The notes beneath the pieces are model-generated. The model did not search any database, was not told the origin of the DNA, and saw only the letters and a program-made list of their open reading frames with translations. Shown one piece after another: positions 1 to 8,140 of a DNA stretch of 32,909 nucleotides (position 1 is the stretch's first letter; the number at the start of each line of letters is the position of its first letter). The position numbers and the translations under genes are program-made. The stretch comes from Pseudonocardia sp. (lineage in GTDB: Bacteria > Actinomycetota > Actinomycetes > Mycobacteriales > Pseudonocardiaceae), in NCBI GenBank assembly GCA_026785945.1, contig JAJAZD010000246.1:1-32909 (forward strand), written 5' to 3'.

Positions 1-57
1 ACCACCCCCCCCCCCCCCTGTCCCCCAACCCCACAAACCCCCCCCCCCCCGCCCATT
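1..57. other. Poly-C low-complexity window edge, probable sequencing or assembly artefact
   Basis: The first 57 bases are almost entirely C on the plus strand, poly-G on the other, with runs of about 16 and 15 C. They lie in the 3' part of an oxidoreductase gene and would encode mostly glycine there, unlike any member of the family. Poly-G read tails are a known artefact of two-colour short-read chemistry, so a bad contig end is the simplest explanation. The protein already stops resembling the family at about position 85, so the damage may reach that far. Confidence 0.6.
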
Positions 58-2159
58 ATGTGGGTTACCAAAACCCCGGACGCCACGAACGGGCGGCGGG
101 GGATCCTGGGGATCGCGCGTTCCGGCGTGAGCCCGCCCAGGCGTTTCGCCAGCGCGCCGGCGGGGCCTCGCGCCAGGGCGTTGAGGGCGTCCACCGCCGG
201 GGCGGGGAGCCTTCCGACCAGGCCCATCCAGCGAGGCAGGGCACCCATCGAGTAGTGCGACGCCGGGCGCACCTTCCCGGCCCAGCGCTGAGCCAGGAAC
301 TCGGTCTTGTACGCAGCCATGTCGACGCCCACGGGGCAGTCGCGCTTGCAGCCCTTGCACGACAGGCACAGGTCGAGGGCTTCGGCGACCTCCGGGGACT
401 GCCAACCCCCCGTGATGACCTCACCGGACGCCATCTCGAACAGCAGCCGCGCGCGGCCCCGCGTCGAGTGCATCTCCTCGCCCGTGGCGCGGTAGCTCGG
501 GCACATCACGCCGCCGTGCGCGGTGACGCACGCACCCACCCCGAGGCATCGGCGCGTGGCGCGGGTGAACGAGCCGCGGTCGTGGGCGAAGGCGAGCACT
601 GGCTCGTCCCGGATCGTCGGCATCCCCACGAAGACCCGCAGGTCCTCGTCCAGCTTCGCGGGGCGGACGACGCGGTCGGGGTTCATGCGGTCGTCAGGAT
701 CCCAGATCCCCTTGAACTCCTCGAACGCGGCGATGATCTCCGGCGGGTACATCCTGGGCAGCAGCTCGGCTCGGGCGGCGCCGTCGCCGTGCTCCCCCGA
801 GAGCGACCCGCCGTGCGCGACGGCGAGGTCGGCGGCGTCCTCGGTGAAGCTGCGGAAGTTCGCGATGCCGGGCCGCGTGAGCAGGTCGAAGTCGATCCGG
901 ATGTGCAGGCAGCCGTCGCCGAAGTGGCCGTAGTAGGCCCCGGTGCGCCCGTGTGCGCAGAGCAAAGCGTCGAACTCCCGAAGGTAGGAGCCGAAGCGCT
1001 CGGGCGGGACGGCGGCGTCCTCCCAGCCCGGCCACGCCTCGCCGCCGTCGGGCGAGCGAGTGACGGTGCCTGCGCCGTCCTCGCGGATCCGCCACAGCGC
1101 CTTCTGGGCCGCCGGGTCGCCCACGACCAGGCTCGTCGGGCCGTACGGCTTCATCGCCGTGACGACGGCGTGCGCGGCGGCCTCCGCCTCCGCGCGCGTG
1201 GCCCCGCCCGTCTCGACGTAGAGCCAGCCACCGCCCGGAGGAAGCGCCCGCGACGCCGTCTCGACCGGGTTCGCCGAGCGCAGCGCCGCGACCAGCCCCG
1301 CGTCCATGCCCTCGATCGTCAGTGGCCGCAGCTCGCGCACGACCATCACGTGGTCGGCGGCGAGGTAGGCGTCGGGAAAGCCGAGCACCGCCAGCGCGCG
1401 GGCCGGTGGCGACTCCACCAGCCGGACCGTCGCGCCCAGCACCGTTGCGCACGTGCCCTCGGTGCCCACCAGCGCGCGGGCCAGGTCGAACCCGTTCTCG
1501 GGCAGCAACTGGTCGAGGTTGTAGCCCGACACCCGCCGCGTCAGGTCGGGGAACGACGCGCGGACGTCACCGGCGATCCGCTCGCCCAGCGCCCGCAGCG
1601 CCGCCGGAACGCGGCCGTTCACCGGTGTCCCTCGTCCCAGGGAGAGCCGCTCGCCGCGGTAGGTGAGCACGTCGAGACCGACGACGTTGTCGACGGTCTT
1701 TCCCCACGCCACCGAATGCGCACCGCACGCGTTGTTGCCGATCATCCCGCCGAGGGTGCAGCGGTTGTGCGTGGAGGGGTCCGGCCCGAACGTCAGGCCG
1801 TGCGGGCGGGCCGCGTCGCGGAGCGTGTCGAGCACCAGCCCGGGCCGGACGTACGCGGTGCGGGCCGCCGGATCCAGCGACACGACCTGGTTCAGGTGCG
1901 TGGTGAGGTCGAGCACCACCGCGGTGTTGACGGCCTGCCCGGCGATCGACGTGCCTGCGCCGCGGGGCAGGACGGGCACGCCGTGGGTGCGGCACACCGC
2001 GACGGCGGCCTCGACGTCGTCCGTGTCGACGGGCGTCACGACGCCGATCGGGACGCGCCGGTAGTTCGAGGCGTCCGCGGAGTACATCGCGCGGGTACCG
2101 GCGTCGAACCGGACCCGGCCCCGCACAGCCCGGCCGAGGTCCGCGGCCAGGTCCCGCAC
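1..2159 (-). CDS. FAD-linked oxidase fused to Fe-S domain (GlcD/D-lactate dehydrogenase type), 3' partial
   Basis: This is the N-terminal ~719 codons of a large flavin and iron-sulfur oxidoreductase; the 3' end is lost at the window edge. The start is a GTG two bases after the terD stop, with GGAGG nine bases upstream. A PCMH-type FAD-binding domain comes first, with GAGTSIAGQ near residues 67-75 and later GGMIGNNACGAHS. The glycolate/D-lactate oxidase C-terminal domain follows, with HFGDGCLH and GGSLSGEHGDGAAR. An Fe-S region then begins with CLGVGACVTAHGGVMCPS and the cluster motif CLSCKGCKRDCPVGVD (cysteines 598, 601, 604, 608). Full-length relatives are about 950-1000 residues and end in CCG domains, which are missing here. 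Members oxidise 2-hydroxy acids and pass electrons to the respiratory chain; the substrate cannot be told. It appears co-transcribed with the terD-like gene. Confidence 0.88.
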   Translation of the reverse strand, partial: MRDLAADLGRAVRGRVRFDAGTRAMYSADASNYRRVPIGVVTPVDTDDVEAAVAVCRTHGVPVLPRGAGTSIAGQAVNTAVVLDLTTHLNQVVSLDPAARTAYVRPGLVLDTLRDAARPHGLTFGPDPSTHNRCTLGGMIGNNACGAHSVAWGKTVDNVVGLDVLTYRGERLSLGRGTPVNGRVPAALRALGERIAGDVRASFPDLTRRVSGYNLDQLLPENGFDLARALVGTEGTCATVLGATVRLVESPPARALAVLGFPDAYLAADHVMVVRELRPLTIEGMDAGLVAALRSANPVETASRALPPGGGWLYVETGGATRAEAEAAAHAVVTAMKPYGPTSLVVGDPAAQKALWRIREDGAGTVTRSPDGGEAWPGWEDAAVPPERFGSYLREFDALLCAHGRTGAYYGHFGDGCLHIRIDFDLLTRPGIANFRSFTEDAADLAVAHGGSLSGEHGDGAARAELLPRMYPPEIIAAFEEFKGIWDPDDRMNPDRVVRPAKLDEDLRVFVGMPTIRDEPVLAFAHDRGSFTRATRRCLGVGACVTAHGGVMCPSYRATGEEMHSTRGRARLLFEMASGEVITGGWQSPEVAEALDLCLSCKGCKRDCPVGVDMAAYKTEFLAQRWAGKVRPASHYSMGALPRWMGLVGRLPAPAVDALNALARGPAGALAKRLGGLTPERAIPRIPRRPFVASGVLVTHIMGGGGGVCGVGGQGGGGV

Positions 2160-2161
2160 GG

Positions 2162-3289
2162 CTACCGGCCTCCGAACCCGCGCACCACGGCCTCCGCCGG
2201 TCCGTACATCGCGCGGACGGTCTTGCCGTCGTGGAACTCCCCGATGGCGGTCATGTCCCACGCCGGGCCGTTCCTGCGCAGGACGCTCATGATCACGCCG
2301 GTCCGCGCCTGCGAGTCGGTGAGGTCGAACCGGACGAGCTCGGCGCCCGTGTCCAGATCGATCAGCCGGCAGTACGCACGTGCCACCTCGGTGAACTTCT
2401 GGCCCCGGAAGGAGTTGACGACGAACACGATCGCGGCGACGTCTGCCCCGAGCGCCCGCAGGTCGACGGTGATCGTCTCGTCGTCTCCGTCGCCCTGGCC
2501 GGTGAGGTTGTCACCGGAGTGCTCCAGCGCTCCCCCGCACGCGCTCTTGCCCATGAACCAGACGGCGTCGATCTTCGAGCCGCGGCCGTCGACGGTGATC
2601 GCCGACGCGTCGAGGTCGATGTCGCGGCTGCCCGCGGCCGGGTCCCAGCCCAGCCCCATCGCGACCCGACGCAACGCGGGGGCACCGGTCTTGGTCAACG
2701 AGACGGTCTCGCGCTTGCGCAGCGACACCTGTCCCTTGTCGAGGTTGACCGTCCCGGTCGCCGGCGCCGCAGCGGGTGTCGCAGCGGGTGTCGGCGCCGG
2801 CTCATCGTCGTCGACGGTGATGCCGTAGTCCGCGGCGATGCCGGCCAGGCCGTTCGCGTAGCCCTGCCCCACCGCCCGGACCTTCCATCCCTCGCCCCGC
2901 CGGTAGATCTCGACGCACAGCAGGGCCGTCTCGGCGCCGAGGCCACCGGGTTCGAACGTCGCGACGGCCTGCCCGGACACGGCGACGTCCATCCGCAGGC
3001 CGCCGAGCTGCCCGAACGTCGCCGGGCCTCGCCCGTCGAGGCTGGCGGTGACGACGACCGTCGCGATCTCACCGTCCACCGCGGTCGGGTCGACGTCGAC
3101 ACCGTCGGGCCGGTAGCGCACGCCGGGCGCCTCGGGCTGGTTGTAGAAGACGAAGTCGGTGTCCGCCCGGACCTTCCCGGACGCCGCCACCAGTAGGGCG
3201 GAGATGTCGACGGGTGAGCTCGCCTGCACGCGCACCGCGACCGGACCGGACGGGAGGGGCGCGTTGGCGCCCTTGGGAAGGGTCTGCAC
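2162..3289 (-). CDS. TerD-family protein with two TerD domains
   Basis: The product is 375 residues with two TerD-like domains. Domain 1 (about 1-160) is divergent. An Ala/Pro linker covers about 163-180. Domain 2 (about 181-370) is canonical, with LGWDPAAGSRDIDLDASAI, then HSGDNLTGQGDGDDE and FVVNSFRGQKFTEV. The acidic clusters in domain 2 match the TerD calcium-binding sites; domain 1 lacks them. TerD proteins belong to the tellurite/stress-resistance (Ter) group and are usually cytosolic calcium-binding proteins of unclear biochemistry. I chose the GTG start because AGGA lies eight bases upstream and the protein then begins MQTLPKGANAPL, typical of the family. An in-frame extension reaches 4129 but reads antisense through the membrane-protein gene. 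The gene sits 29 bases after that gene and 2 bases before the oxidoreductase, so a three-gene operon is likely. Confidence 0.88.
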   Translation of the reverse strand: MQTLPKGANAPLPSGPVAVRVQASSPVDISALLVAASGKVRADTDFVFYNQPEAPGVRYRPDGVDVDPTAVDGEIATVVVTASLDGRGPATFGQLGGLRMDVAVSGQAVATFEPGGLGAETALLCVEIYRRGEGWKVRAVGQGYANGLAGIAADYGITVDDDEPAPTPAATPAAAPATGTVNLDKGQVSLRKRETVSLTKTGAPALRRVAMGLGWDPAAGSRDIDLDASAITVDGRGSKIDAVWFMGKSACGGALEHSGDNLTGQGDGDDETITVDLRALGADVAAIVFVVNSFRGQKFTEVARAYCRLIDLDTGAELVRFDLTDSQARTGVIMSVLRRNGPAWDMTAIGEFHDGKTVRAMYGPAEAVVRGFGGR

Positions 3290-3318
3290 GGCAACGATCC
3301 TGCCAGATTCCGACCGGG

Positions 3319-3918
3319 TCAGGCCGCGGCGACGGGCTCGCGCGCCGGGGTCGCGGGGACGGACGGTCGGCGCGCCGCGGCCAGCAGAGCGAACCCGAGT
3401 GCGTAGCCGACCATCGCGACCACGCCCACCGGCGAGAAGATGTGGCCGATGTAGAACGGGTAGGCGGCCGCGAGTGCCACCAGCGCGCCGGCGGCGGCCG
3501 GCATCCCGTCGCGGCGGATCAGGACCATCCCGGCGAGCGCGGTCCCGACGGCCAGGCAGATCACACCGGCCTGTCCGAGCTGGCCGCCCAGCCCGAACAG
3601 CGCACCCACCCCCGTGCCCGGGCCCTGCACGTCGGTGACGAGGCCCGCGCCGATCCCGGCCAGGACGTCGAGGCCGGTGTACAGGCAGGCGTAGAGGTAG
3701 GCCGCGATCCGCGCACCCCAGGCCAACACGCCGCGCTCTCCGCGCAGCAGCCACCACAGCGCGACCGCCAGCAGCGGGAACAGCGGGATCAGCGGAACGT
3801 GCAGCTGCCACCATGCGGGCGCGGTGGTGGCGTCGAGGAACAGCGGGTGGGTGAGCCCGAAGCCGGCCAGTACGAGCCCCGGCAGCGCGACCCCGATCAC
3901 CCCGATCCAGCGCGTCAT
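3319..3918 (-). CDS. Multi-pass membrane protein of unknown function
   Basis: The 199-residue hydrophobic protein has about six predicted membrane segments, roughly at residues 5-22, 36-58, 65-90, 105-125, 133-150 and 155-178, and a short basic Ala/Pro tail. I recognise no family motif. It is first of a likely three-gene operon with the TerD and FAD/Fe-S genes. Its ATG is 26 bases from the divergent ATG of the DUF4177 gene, so one very short region must hold both start signals. AGGG lies seven bases before the ATG. Confidence 0.75.
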   Translation of the reverse strand: MTRWIGVIGVALPGLVLAGFGLTHPLFLDATTAPAWWQLHVPLIPLFPLLAVALWWLLRGERGVLAWGARIAAYLYACLYTGLDVLAGIGAGLVTDVQGPGTGVGALFGLGGQLGQAGVICLAVGTALAGMVLIRRDGMPAAAGALVALAAAYPFYIGHIFSPVGVVAMVGYALGFALLAAARRPSVPATPAREPVAAA

Positions 3919-3944
3919 GGCGCCACCCTGGCAGCCTGTGCCCC

Positions 3945-4154
3945 ATGACGCGATACGAGTACAGGGTGTTGCAGCTGCGGGAGAGCCTGATCGGAGGGAA
4001 GCTCTCGGACGACAAGCTGGAGAAGGTCCTCAACGACGAGGCGCGCGACGGTTGGCAGCTCAAGGCCATCACCAGCGCGGAGGTGAAGGGGCGTGTCGGT
4101 CCCGGCGGGGTGGACGGGCTGCTGGTCACCTTCGAGCGTCCGGTCGCGCACTAG
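3945..4154 (+). CDS. DUF4177-like small protein
   Basis: The 69-residue soluble protein begins MTRYEYRVLQLRES and contains LEKVLNDEARDGWQLKAI, the pattern of DUF4177 domains (an aromatic strand, a helix, then DGW followed by a hydrophobic strand). No function is established for the family. No clear ribosome-binding site precedes the ATG, so the message may be leaderless or nearly so. It starts 26 bases from a divergent gene and ends nine bases before the menB GTG, so it is probably the first cistron of the menB-menE-menA unit. Confidence 0.75.
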   Translation: MTRYEYRVLQLRESLIGGKLSDDKLEKVLNDEARDGWQLKAITSAEVKGRVGPGGVDGLLVTFERPVAH

Positions 4155-4163
4155 GCTCCTTCG

Positions 4164-5072
4164 GTGCCGCAATCCGTCTCCGAGCTGTTCGATCCTTCGG
4201 CGTGGCGGGAGGTCGAGGGTTTCGAGTTCTCCGACGTCACCTACCACCGGGCCGTCGACACCGGCGTCGTCCGGATCGCCTTCGACCGGCCGGAGGTACG
4301 CAACGCGTTCCGTCCCGGCACGGTCGACGAACTCTACCGGGCGCTCGACCACGCTCGGCAGACCCCCGACGTCGGATGCGTGCTGCTCACCGGCAACGGC
4401 CCCTCGCCCCGCGACGGTGGGTGGGCCTTCTGCTCCGGCGGCGACCAGCGCGTCCGGGGTCGTAGCGGCTACCAGTACGCGTCCGGGGACACCGCCGACA
4501 CGGTGGACCCGGCGCGGGCGGGGCGGTTGCACATTCTGGAGTGCCAGCGACTGATCCGGTTCATGCCCAAGGTGGTGATCGCGGTCGTCCCGGGCTGGGC
4601 GGCCGGTGGCGGTCACTCGCTGCACGTCACCGCCGACCTGACCCTGGCCAGCGAGGAGCACGCGCGGTTCAAGCAGACCGACGCCGACGTGGGCAGCTTC
4701 GACGGCGGCTACGGGTCGGCCTACCTCGCCAAGCAGGTGGGCCAGAAGTTCGCCCGCGAGATCTTCTTCCTGGGCCGGGAGTACTCCGCCGCCGACGCGC
4801 ACCGGATGGGCATGGTGAATGCCGTCGTGCCGCACGCCTCGCTGGAGACCGTCGCGCTGGAGTGGGCGAGGGAGATCAACGGCAAGTCGCCGACCTCGCA
4901 GCGGATGCTCAAGTACGCGTTCAACCTGACCGACGACGGGCTGGTCGGCCAGCAGTTGTTCGCGGGCGAGGCCACGAGGCTGGCCTACATGACCGACGAG
5001 GCGGTCGAGGGCCGCGACGCGTTCCTGCAGAAGCGGGAGCCCGACTGGGCTGCCTATCCGTGGCACTACTGA
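4164..5072 (+). CDS. menB: 1,4-dihydroxy-2-naphthoyl-CoA synthase
   Basis: MenB closes the second ring of the menaquinone precursor, converting o-succinylbenzoyl-CoA to 1,4-dihydroxy-2-naphthoyl-CoA in the cytosol. The 302-residue protein has the crotonase fold. Visible signatures are FDRPEVRNAFRPGTVDELY, the oxyanion-hole segment FCSGGDQRVRG, PGWAAGGGHSLHVTADL and DADVGSFDGGYGSAYLA, the last specific to MenB within the crotonase superfamily. It ends EPDWAAYPWHY, as MenB proteins commonly do. Length matches actinobacterial homologues (about 300-315). The GTG start gives MPQSVSELFDPSAW. It lies nine bases after the DUF4177 gene and 35 bases before menE. Confidence 0.96.
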   Translation: MPQSVSELFDPSAWREVEGFEFSDVTYHRAVDTGVVRIAFDRPEVRNAFRPGTVDELYRALDHARQTPDVGCVLLTGNGPSPRDGGWAFCSGGDQRVRGRSGYQYASGDTADTVDPARAGRLHILECQRLIRFMPKVVIAVVPGWAAGGGHSLHVTADLTLASEEHARFKQTDADVGSFDGGYGSAYLAKQVGQKFAREIFFLGREYSAADAHRMGMVNAVVPHASLETVALEWAREINGKSPTSQRMLKYAFNLTDDGLVGQQLFAGEATRLAYMTDEAVEGRDAFLQKREPDWAAYPWHY

Positions 5073-5107
5073 CCCGGCCCGATGTCGGTCATCGGACGGT
5101 CGCGGTG

Positions 5108-6253
5108 ATGCGTCGCATCCCGGTGGACGGGTCGCCCGAGCGCGTCGTCGAGTTGACCACCGCGCTCGACGCGGCGCTGCGCGGCGGGCCCGCCGTGTTC
5201 CCGCTCGGCCGCGGCACGACGGTCTCGGTCACCACCGAACCCGGCCCGGGGGCCGCGGTGGTCCTCGCGACGTCGGGCTCCACCAGCGAACCGAAGCTCG
5301 TGGTGCTCTCCGCGGCGGCGCTGCGGGCCTCGGCGGACGCCGCCGCGGCCCGGCTCGGCGGACCCGCCCGCTGGCTGCTGGCACTGCCGGCGGAGCACGT
5401 GGCGGGGGTGCAGGTGATCGTGCGGGCCCGGCACGCGGGCGGGACACCGGTCGTGCAGGACGTGCGCGGCGGATTCCGGCCCGACGACTTCGCGCTGGCC
5501 ACGGCCCGGCTGGGGCCCGGCAGGCGCTGCACCAGCCTCGTTCCCACCCAGCTACGCCGCATCGTCGAGGCGGGTGGCGCCGCCCTCGACGCGCTGACGA
5601 CCTTCGACGCCGTCCTCGTCGGCGGTGCGGCCCTGGAGCCCGCGATGCGTATCGGTGCGCAGAGCAAAGGAGTGCGGGTCGTCACCACCTACGGCATGAC
5701 CGAGACCGCTGGGGGCTGCGTCTACGACGGGCGGCCGCTCGACGGGGTCACCGCGGACCTCGACGAGGAGGGCCGCATCCTGCTCGGCGGCCCCACGCTC
5801 GCCGACGGCTACCTCGGGCGGCCCGACGAGACCGCGGCCGCCTTCGAGGGCGGGCGCTTCCGCACCGGCGACCTCGGATCGTGGGCGCAGGGCCACCTGC
5901 ACGTCCTCGGCCGGGCCGACGACGTGATCATCACCGGCGGGGAGAACGTGTCCCCTGCCGCCGTCGAACGGGTGCTCGGCGCGCAGCCGGGAGTACGTGC
6001 GGCGTGCGTGGTCGGGCTCCCCGACGTCGAGTGGGGCCAGCTCGTGGCCGCCGCCGTCGTCCTCGATCCCGGGCCCGGGCCGGCGAAGGAGCAGGACTGG
6101 ATCCGGCTACGCACCTCCGTGCGGGACGAGTTGGGGCGCGCCGCGGTACCCCGCCGGTTCCGGGCGGTCGCCGAGATCCCGCTGCGCGGTGTCGGCAAAC
6201 CGGACCGCGCCGCGGTCGCCCGGCTGATGTCCGCTGAACCCGCGCAAGGGTGA
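5108..6253 (+). CDS. menE: o-succinylbenzoate-CoA ligase
   Basis: MenE activates o-succinylbenzoate with ATP and CoA and so makes the substrate for MenB next door. The 381-residue ANL-family enzyme shows the phosphate loop [30 protein letters not shown], the hinge [25 protein letters not shown] and the C-terminal lysine motif [10 protein letters not shown]. It is shorter than Bacillus MenE, as is usual in actinobacteria. The ATG at 5108 gives [16 protein letters not shown]; a GTG one codon upstream is possible and neither has a strong Shine-Dalgarno. The reading frame is open upstream but runs antisense-like through menB, so I reject a longer start. The stop overlaps a potential GTG of the menA frame. 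Confidence 0.93.
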   Translation: MRRIPVDGSPERVVELTTALDAALRGGPAVFPLGRGTTVSVTTEPGPGAAVVLATSGSTSEPKLVVLSAAALRASADAAAARLGGPARWLLALPAEHVAGVQVIVRARHAGGTPVVQDVRGGFRPDDFALATARLGPGRRCTSLVPTQLRRIVEAGGAALDALTTFDAVLVGGAALEPAMRIGAQSKGVRVVTTYGMTETAGGCVYDGRPLDGVTADLDEEGRILLGGPTLADGYLGRPDETAAAFEGGRFRTGDLGSWAQGHLHVLGRADDVIITGGENVSPAAVERVLGAQPGVRAACVVGLPDVEWGQLVAAAVVLDPGPGPAKEQDWIRLRTSVRDELGRAAVPRRFRAVAEIPLRGVGKPDRAAVARLMSAEPAQG

Positions 6254-6321
6254 ACGGTCAAGTGCATCCCATCCGCCCGCCGGTACGGCCGCCGACGCCG
6301 TCGCCGGATAACCTGCGTCCC

Positions 6322-7203
6322 GTGGCCACCCCGGCGCAGTGGATCGAGGGCGCCCGCCCGCGCACGCTGCCGACGGCGATCTCACCCGTGCTGGTCGGCA
6401 CCGGCGCCGCTCTCAGCGTCGGTGTGGTCGCGCCGGGCGCGGCGCTGCTGGCGCTGGTCGTCGCGATCGCGCTGGTCGTGGGCGTCAACTTCGCCAACGA
6501 CTACTCCGACGGCATCCGCGGCACCGACGACGAGCGCGTCGGCCCGATGCGGCTCGTCGGGTCGAGAGCGGCCGCGCCGTCCACGGTGCGCGCCGCGGCG
6601 CTCGCCTGCTTCTCGGTGGCGGCGCTCGCCGGCCTCACGCTGGCGTCCCTGAGCCGGCAGTGGTGGCTGATCGGCATCGGCGCGGTCTGCATCGCCGGGG
6701 CCTGGTTCTACACCGGTGGCAGGCGGCCCTACGGCTACGCGGGCCTGGGCGAGGTCGCGGTGTTCGCGTTCTTCGGGCCCGTCGCCGTCCTCGGCACGGT
6801 CCTGACGCAGAGCGGGCCGCCCGGAGCGCTACCGGTCGTCTCGGCCGTGGGGGTCGGCATGCTGGCGTGCGCCGTGCTCGTGGCCAACAACCTGCGCGAC
6901 ATCCCGACCGACGCCGTCGCGGGCAAGCGCACCCTCGCCGTACTGCTCGGCGACACCGACACCCGCCGCCTCTACGCCGTGCTGGTGGCGGTGCCGTTCC
7001 TGCTCTCCACACTTGCGGGCGTGCGCAGCTGGCCACTGCTGCTGGCCCTGGTGGCCGTGCCCCTGGCGGTGGTCCCGGCCCGCCGGGTGCTCGGCGGAGC
7101 CGACGGCCGGGCACTCGTCCGCGTACTCGGCCAGACGGGGCTACTGCTGCTCGCCTGGTCGATCCTGACCGCCGTCGGGCTCGCCCTGAGCGCGGTCTCC
7201 TGA
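6322..7203 (+). CDS. menA: 1,4-dihydroxy-2-naphthoate polyprenyltransferase
   Basis: MenA transfers a polyprenyl chain to 1,4-dihydroxy-2-naphthoate in the membrane to give demethylmenaquinone. It is a UbiA-superfamily protein with about eight or nine membrane segments. The first prenyl-diphosphate/magnesium site is [15 protein letters not shown] (about residues 56-70) and the second is [20 protein letters not shown] chose the GTG at 6322 because the protein then starts [17 protein letters not shown] and is 293 residues, like other actinobacterial MenA. The frame is open back to a GTG at 6250 that overlaps the menE stop, giving 317 residues with a Pro-rich leader, so translational coupling from there is possible. 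The last 63 bases are overlapped by the convergent DUF4229 gene. Confidence 0.93.
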   Translation: MATPAQWIEGARPRTLPTAISPVLVGTGAALSVGVVAPGAALLALVVAIALVVGVNFANDYSDGIRGTDDERVGPMRLVGSRAAAPSTVRAAALACFSVAALAGLTLASLSRQWWLIGIGAVCIAGAWFYTGGRRPYGYAGLGEVAVFAFFGPVAVLGTVLTQSGPPGALPVVSAVGVGMLACAVLVANNLRDIPTDAVAGKRTLAVLLGDTDTRRLYAVLVAVPFLLSTLAGVRSWPLLLALVAVPLAVVPARRVLGGADGRALVRVLGQTGLLLLAWSILTAVGLALSAVS

Positions 7204-7464
7204 CTCCTCGTCCGGCACCGCCTCGCCGCGCAACCCGGCCCGCAGGGCGTCGCGCTCCACGGACCGCCGCGCCGTCGCCTGCCTCAGCGCGGTGTCGAGC
7301 CGGGTCCGCAGACCTCGGAACAGCACCATCGACAGCGGCAGCGCGACGATCAGCCCGACCAGCACGGCCACCGCGAGCGGCACACCCGCCACCACCAGCA
7401 GCCCGGCGACGACCGCGACGACTCCGATACGCGCGAGGGCGTAGAGCGCGATCGCGGCAATCAT
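7141..7464 (-). CDS. DUF4229-like membrane protein
   Basis: The 107-residue protein has two adjacent membrane segments (about residues 3-24 and 27-48) followed by [16 protein letters not shown] and a charged, disordered Glu/Asp/Gly/Gln-rich tail. This fits DUF4229 proteins, which in actinobacteria are often found beside menA. Function is unknown. Its 3' end overlaps the convergent menA 3' end by 63 bases, and the overlap encodes only the disordered tail. An assembly factor for menaquinone enzymes would be speculation. Confidence 0.75.
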   Translation of the reverse strand: MIAAIALYALARIGVVAVVAGLLVVAGVPLAVAVLVGLIVALPLSMVLFRGLRTRLDTALRQATARRSVERDALRAGLRGEAVPDEESGDRAQGEPDGGQDRPGEQQ

Positions 7465-7587
7465 GCAGCAAGTCTACGGCCGGGCGTCGCGACCTGCCGC
7501 TCGCCGATCCGGTGGTGTCCGGTTCGTCCTTGAAGGGCTCTTTACCTCCGCCCAACCGTTCGAATACCCGAGGCCCGGACTGTCACG

Positions 7588-7818
7588 ATGGGCGCCGTGA
7601 CCACCCCGACCGACAACGGCAACGAACGACTGCTCACCCCGGGCGAGGTGGCCGCGCTGTTCCGCGTCGACCCCAAGACCGTCACGCGCTGGGCCTCCGC
7701 GGGCCGAATCGGCTCCATCCGCACCCCCGGTGGCCACCGCCGGTTCCGTGAGTCCGAGGTCCGCGGCTTGCTCGCCGACCTCACGAGCGAGGCCACGGTG
7801 CCGGCCACCCGGGGCTGA
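7588..7818 (+). CDS. bldC: BldC-type MerR-like developmental regulator
   Basis: The 76-residue DNA-binding protein carries the MerR-like winged helix only, with no effector domain. The core LLTPGEVAALFRVDPKTVTRWA, followed by GRIGSIRTPGGHRRFRESEV, is nearly identical to Streptomyces BldC, which delays entry into development and binds DNA as head-to-tail oligomers at direct repeats. The ATG gives MGAVTTPTDNG; the in-frame GTG at 7597 would give MTTPTDNG, closer to the usual BldC length (about 68-70). Neither has a strong ribosome-binding site. The 123 bases upstream are comparatively AT-rich for this window and should hold the promoter. Neighbours (menA/DUF4229, then a small membrane gene) do not suggest an operon. 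Confidence 0.93.
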   Translation: MGAVTTPTDNGNERLLTPGEVAALFRVDPKTVTRWASAGRIGSIRTPGGHRRFRESEVRGLLADLTSEATVPATRG

Positions 7819-7903
7819 CCCACGACGAAAGCGGCCCCGCACGCGGACTTCACCCCCTCGTCGCCCGCGCTCCGCTAACCTCGGCGGTGGAGGTGATGTA
7901 CCG

Positions 7904-8116
7904 ATGCTGTTCCTCATCGCGCTCGTCGGCGCTGCGGTCATCGCACTGGTGCTGTGGAAGGCGATGAACGCCGCCCGTGGCGAGATCCCCGAGGCCCAGG
8001 GCCGGCCCGTTCCCCCGCCGAGCCGGCCCCGCGTCAGCGGACCGGATGACGATCCAGACTTCCTCCGCCAGCTCGACGAGCGGGCCCGGCGGCAGGACGA
8101 ACCGCCCTCCGCCTGA
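7904..8116 (+). CDS. Small single-pass membrane protein
   Basis: The 70-residue protein has one N-terminal membrane segment (MLFLIALVGAAVIALVLW) followed by a Pro/Arg/Asp-rich cytosolic tail ending ERARRQDEPPSA. The start is well supported: GGAGGTGA lies at 7889-7896, seven bases before the ATG, the strongest Shine-Dalgarno in the window. I do not recognise the family. It follows bldC by 85 bases and converges on the MinD-like gene. Confidence 0.7.
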   Translation: MLFLIALVGAAVIALVLWKAMNAARGEIPEAQGRPVPPPSRPRVSGPDDDPDFLRQLDERARRQDEPPSA

Positions 8117-8140
8117 GTTCCGGACCCGCCCGTCAGGCGG
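8109..8140. terminator. Bidirectional hairpin between convergent genes
   Basis: CCGCCTGA (8109-8116) pairs perfectly with TCAGGCGG (8133-8140) around a 16-base loop. The arms contain the stop codons of both convergent genes, the small membrane gene on plus and the MinD-like gene on minus. There is no U-tract, as is common for actinobacterial terminators. Confidence 0.5.

Noticed and set aside
60-2828. A 922-codon open frame on the plus strand
   Set aside because: It is the antisense shadow of the FAD/Fe-S and TerD genes, which have clear family motifs; the shadow is Arg/Gly/Ala-rich with no recognisable domain.
4541-5107. An upstream extension of the menE frame through menB
   Set aside because: MenB has the family motifs in its own frame, and MenE family length fits the start at 5108.
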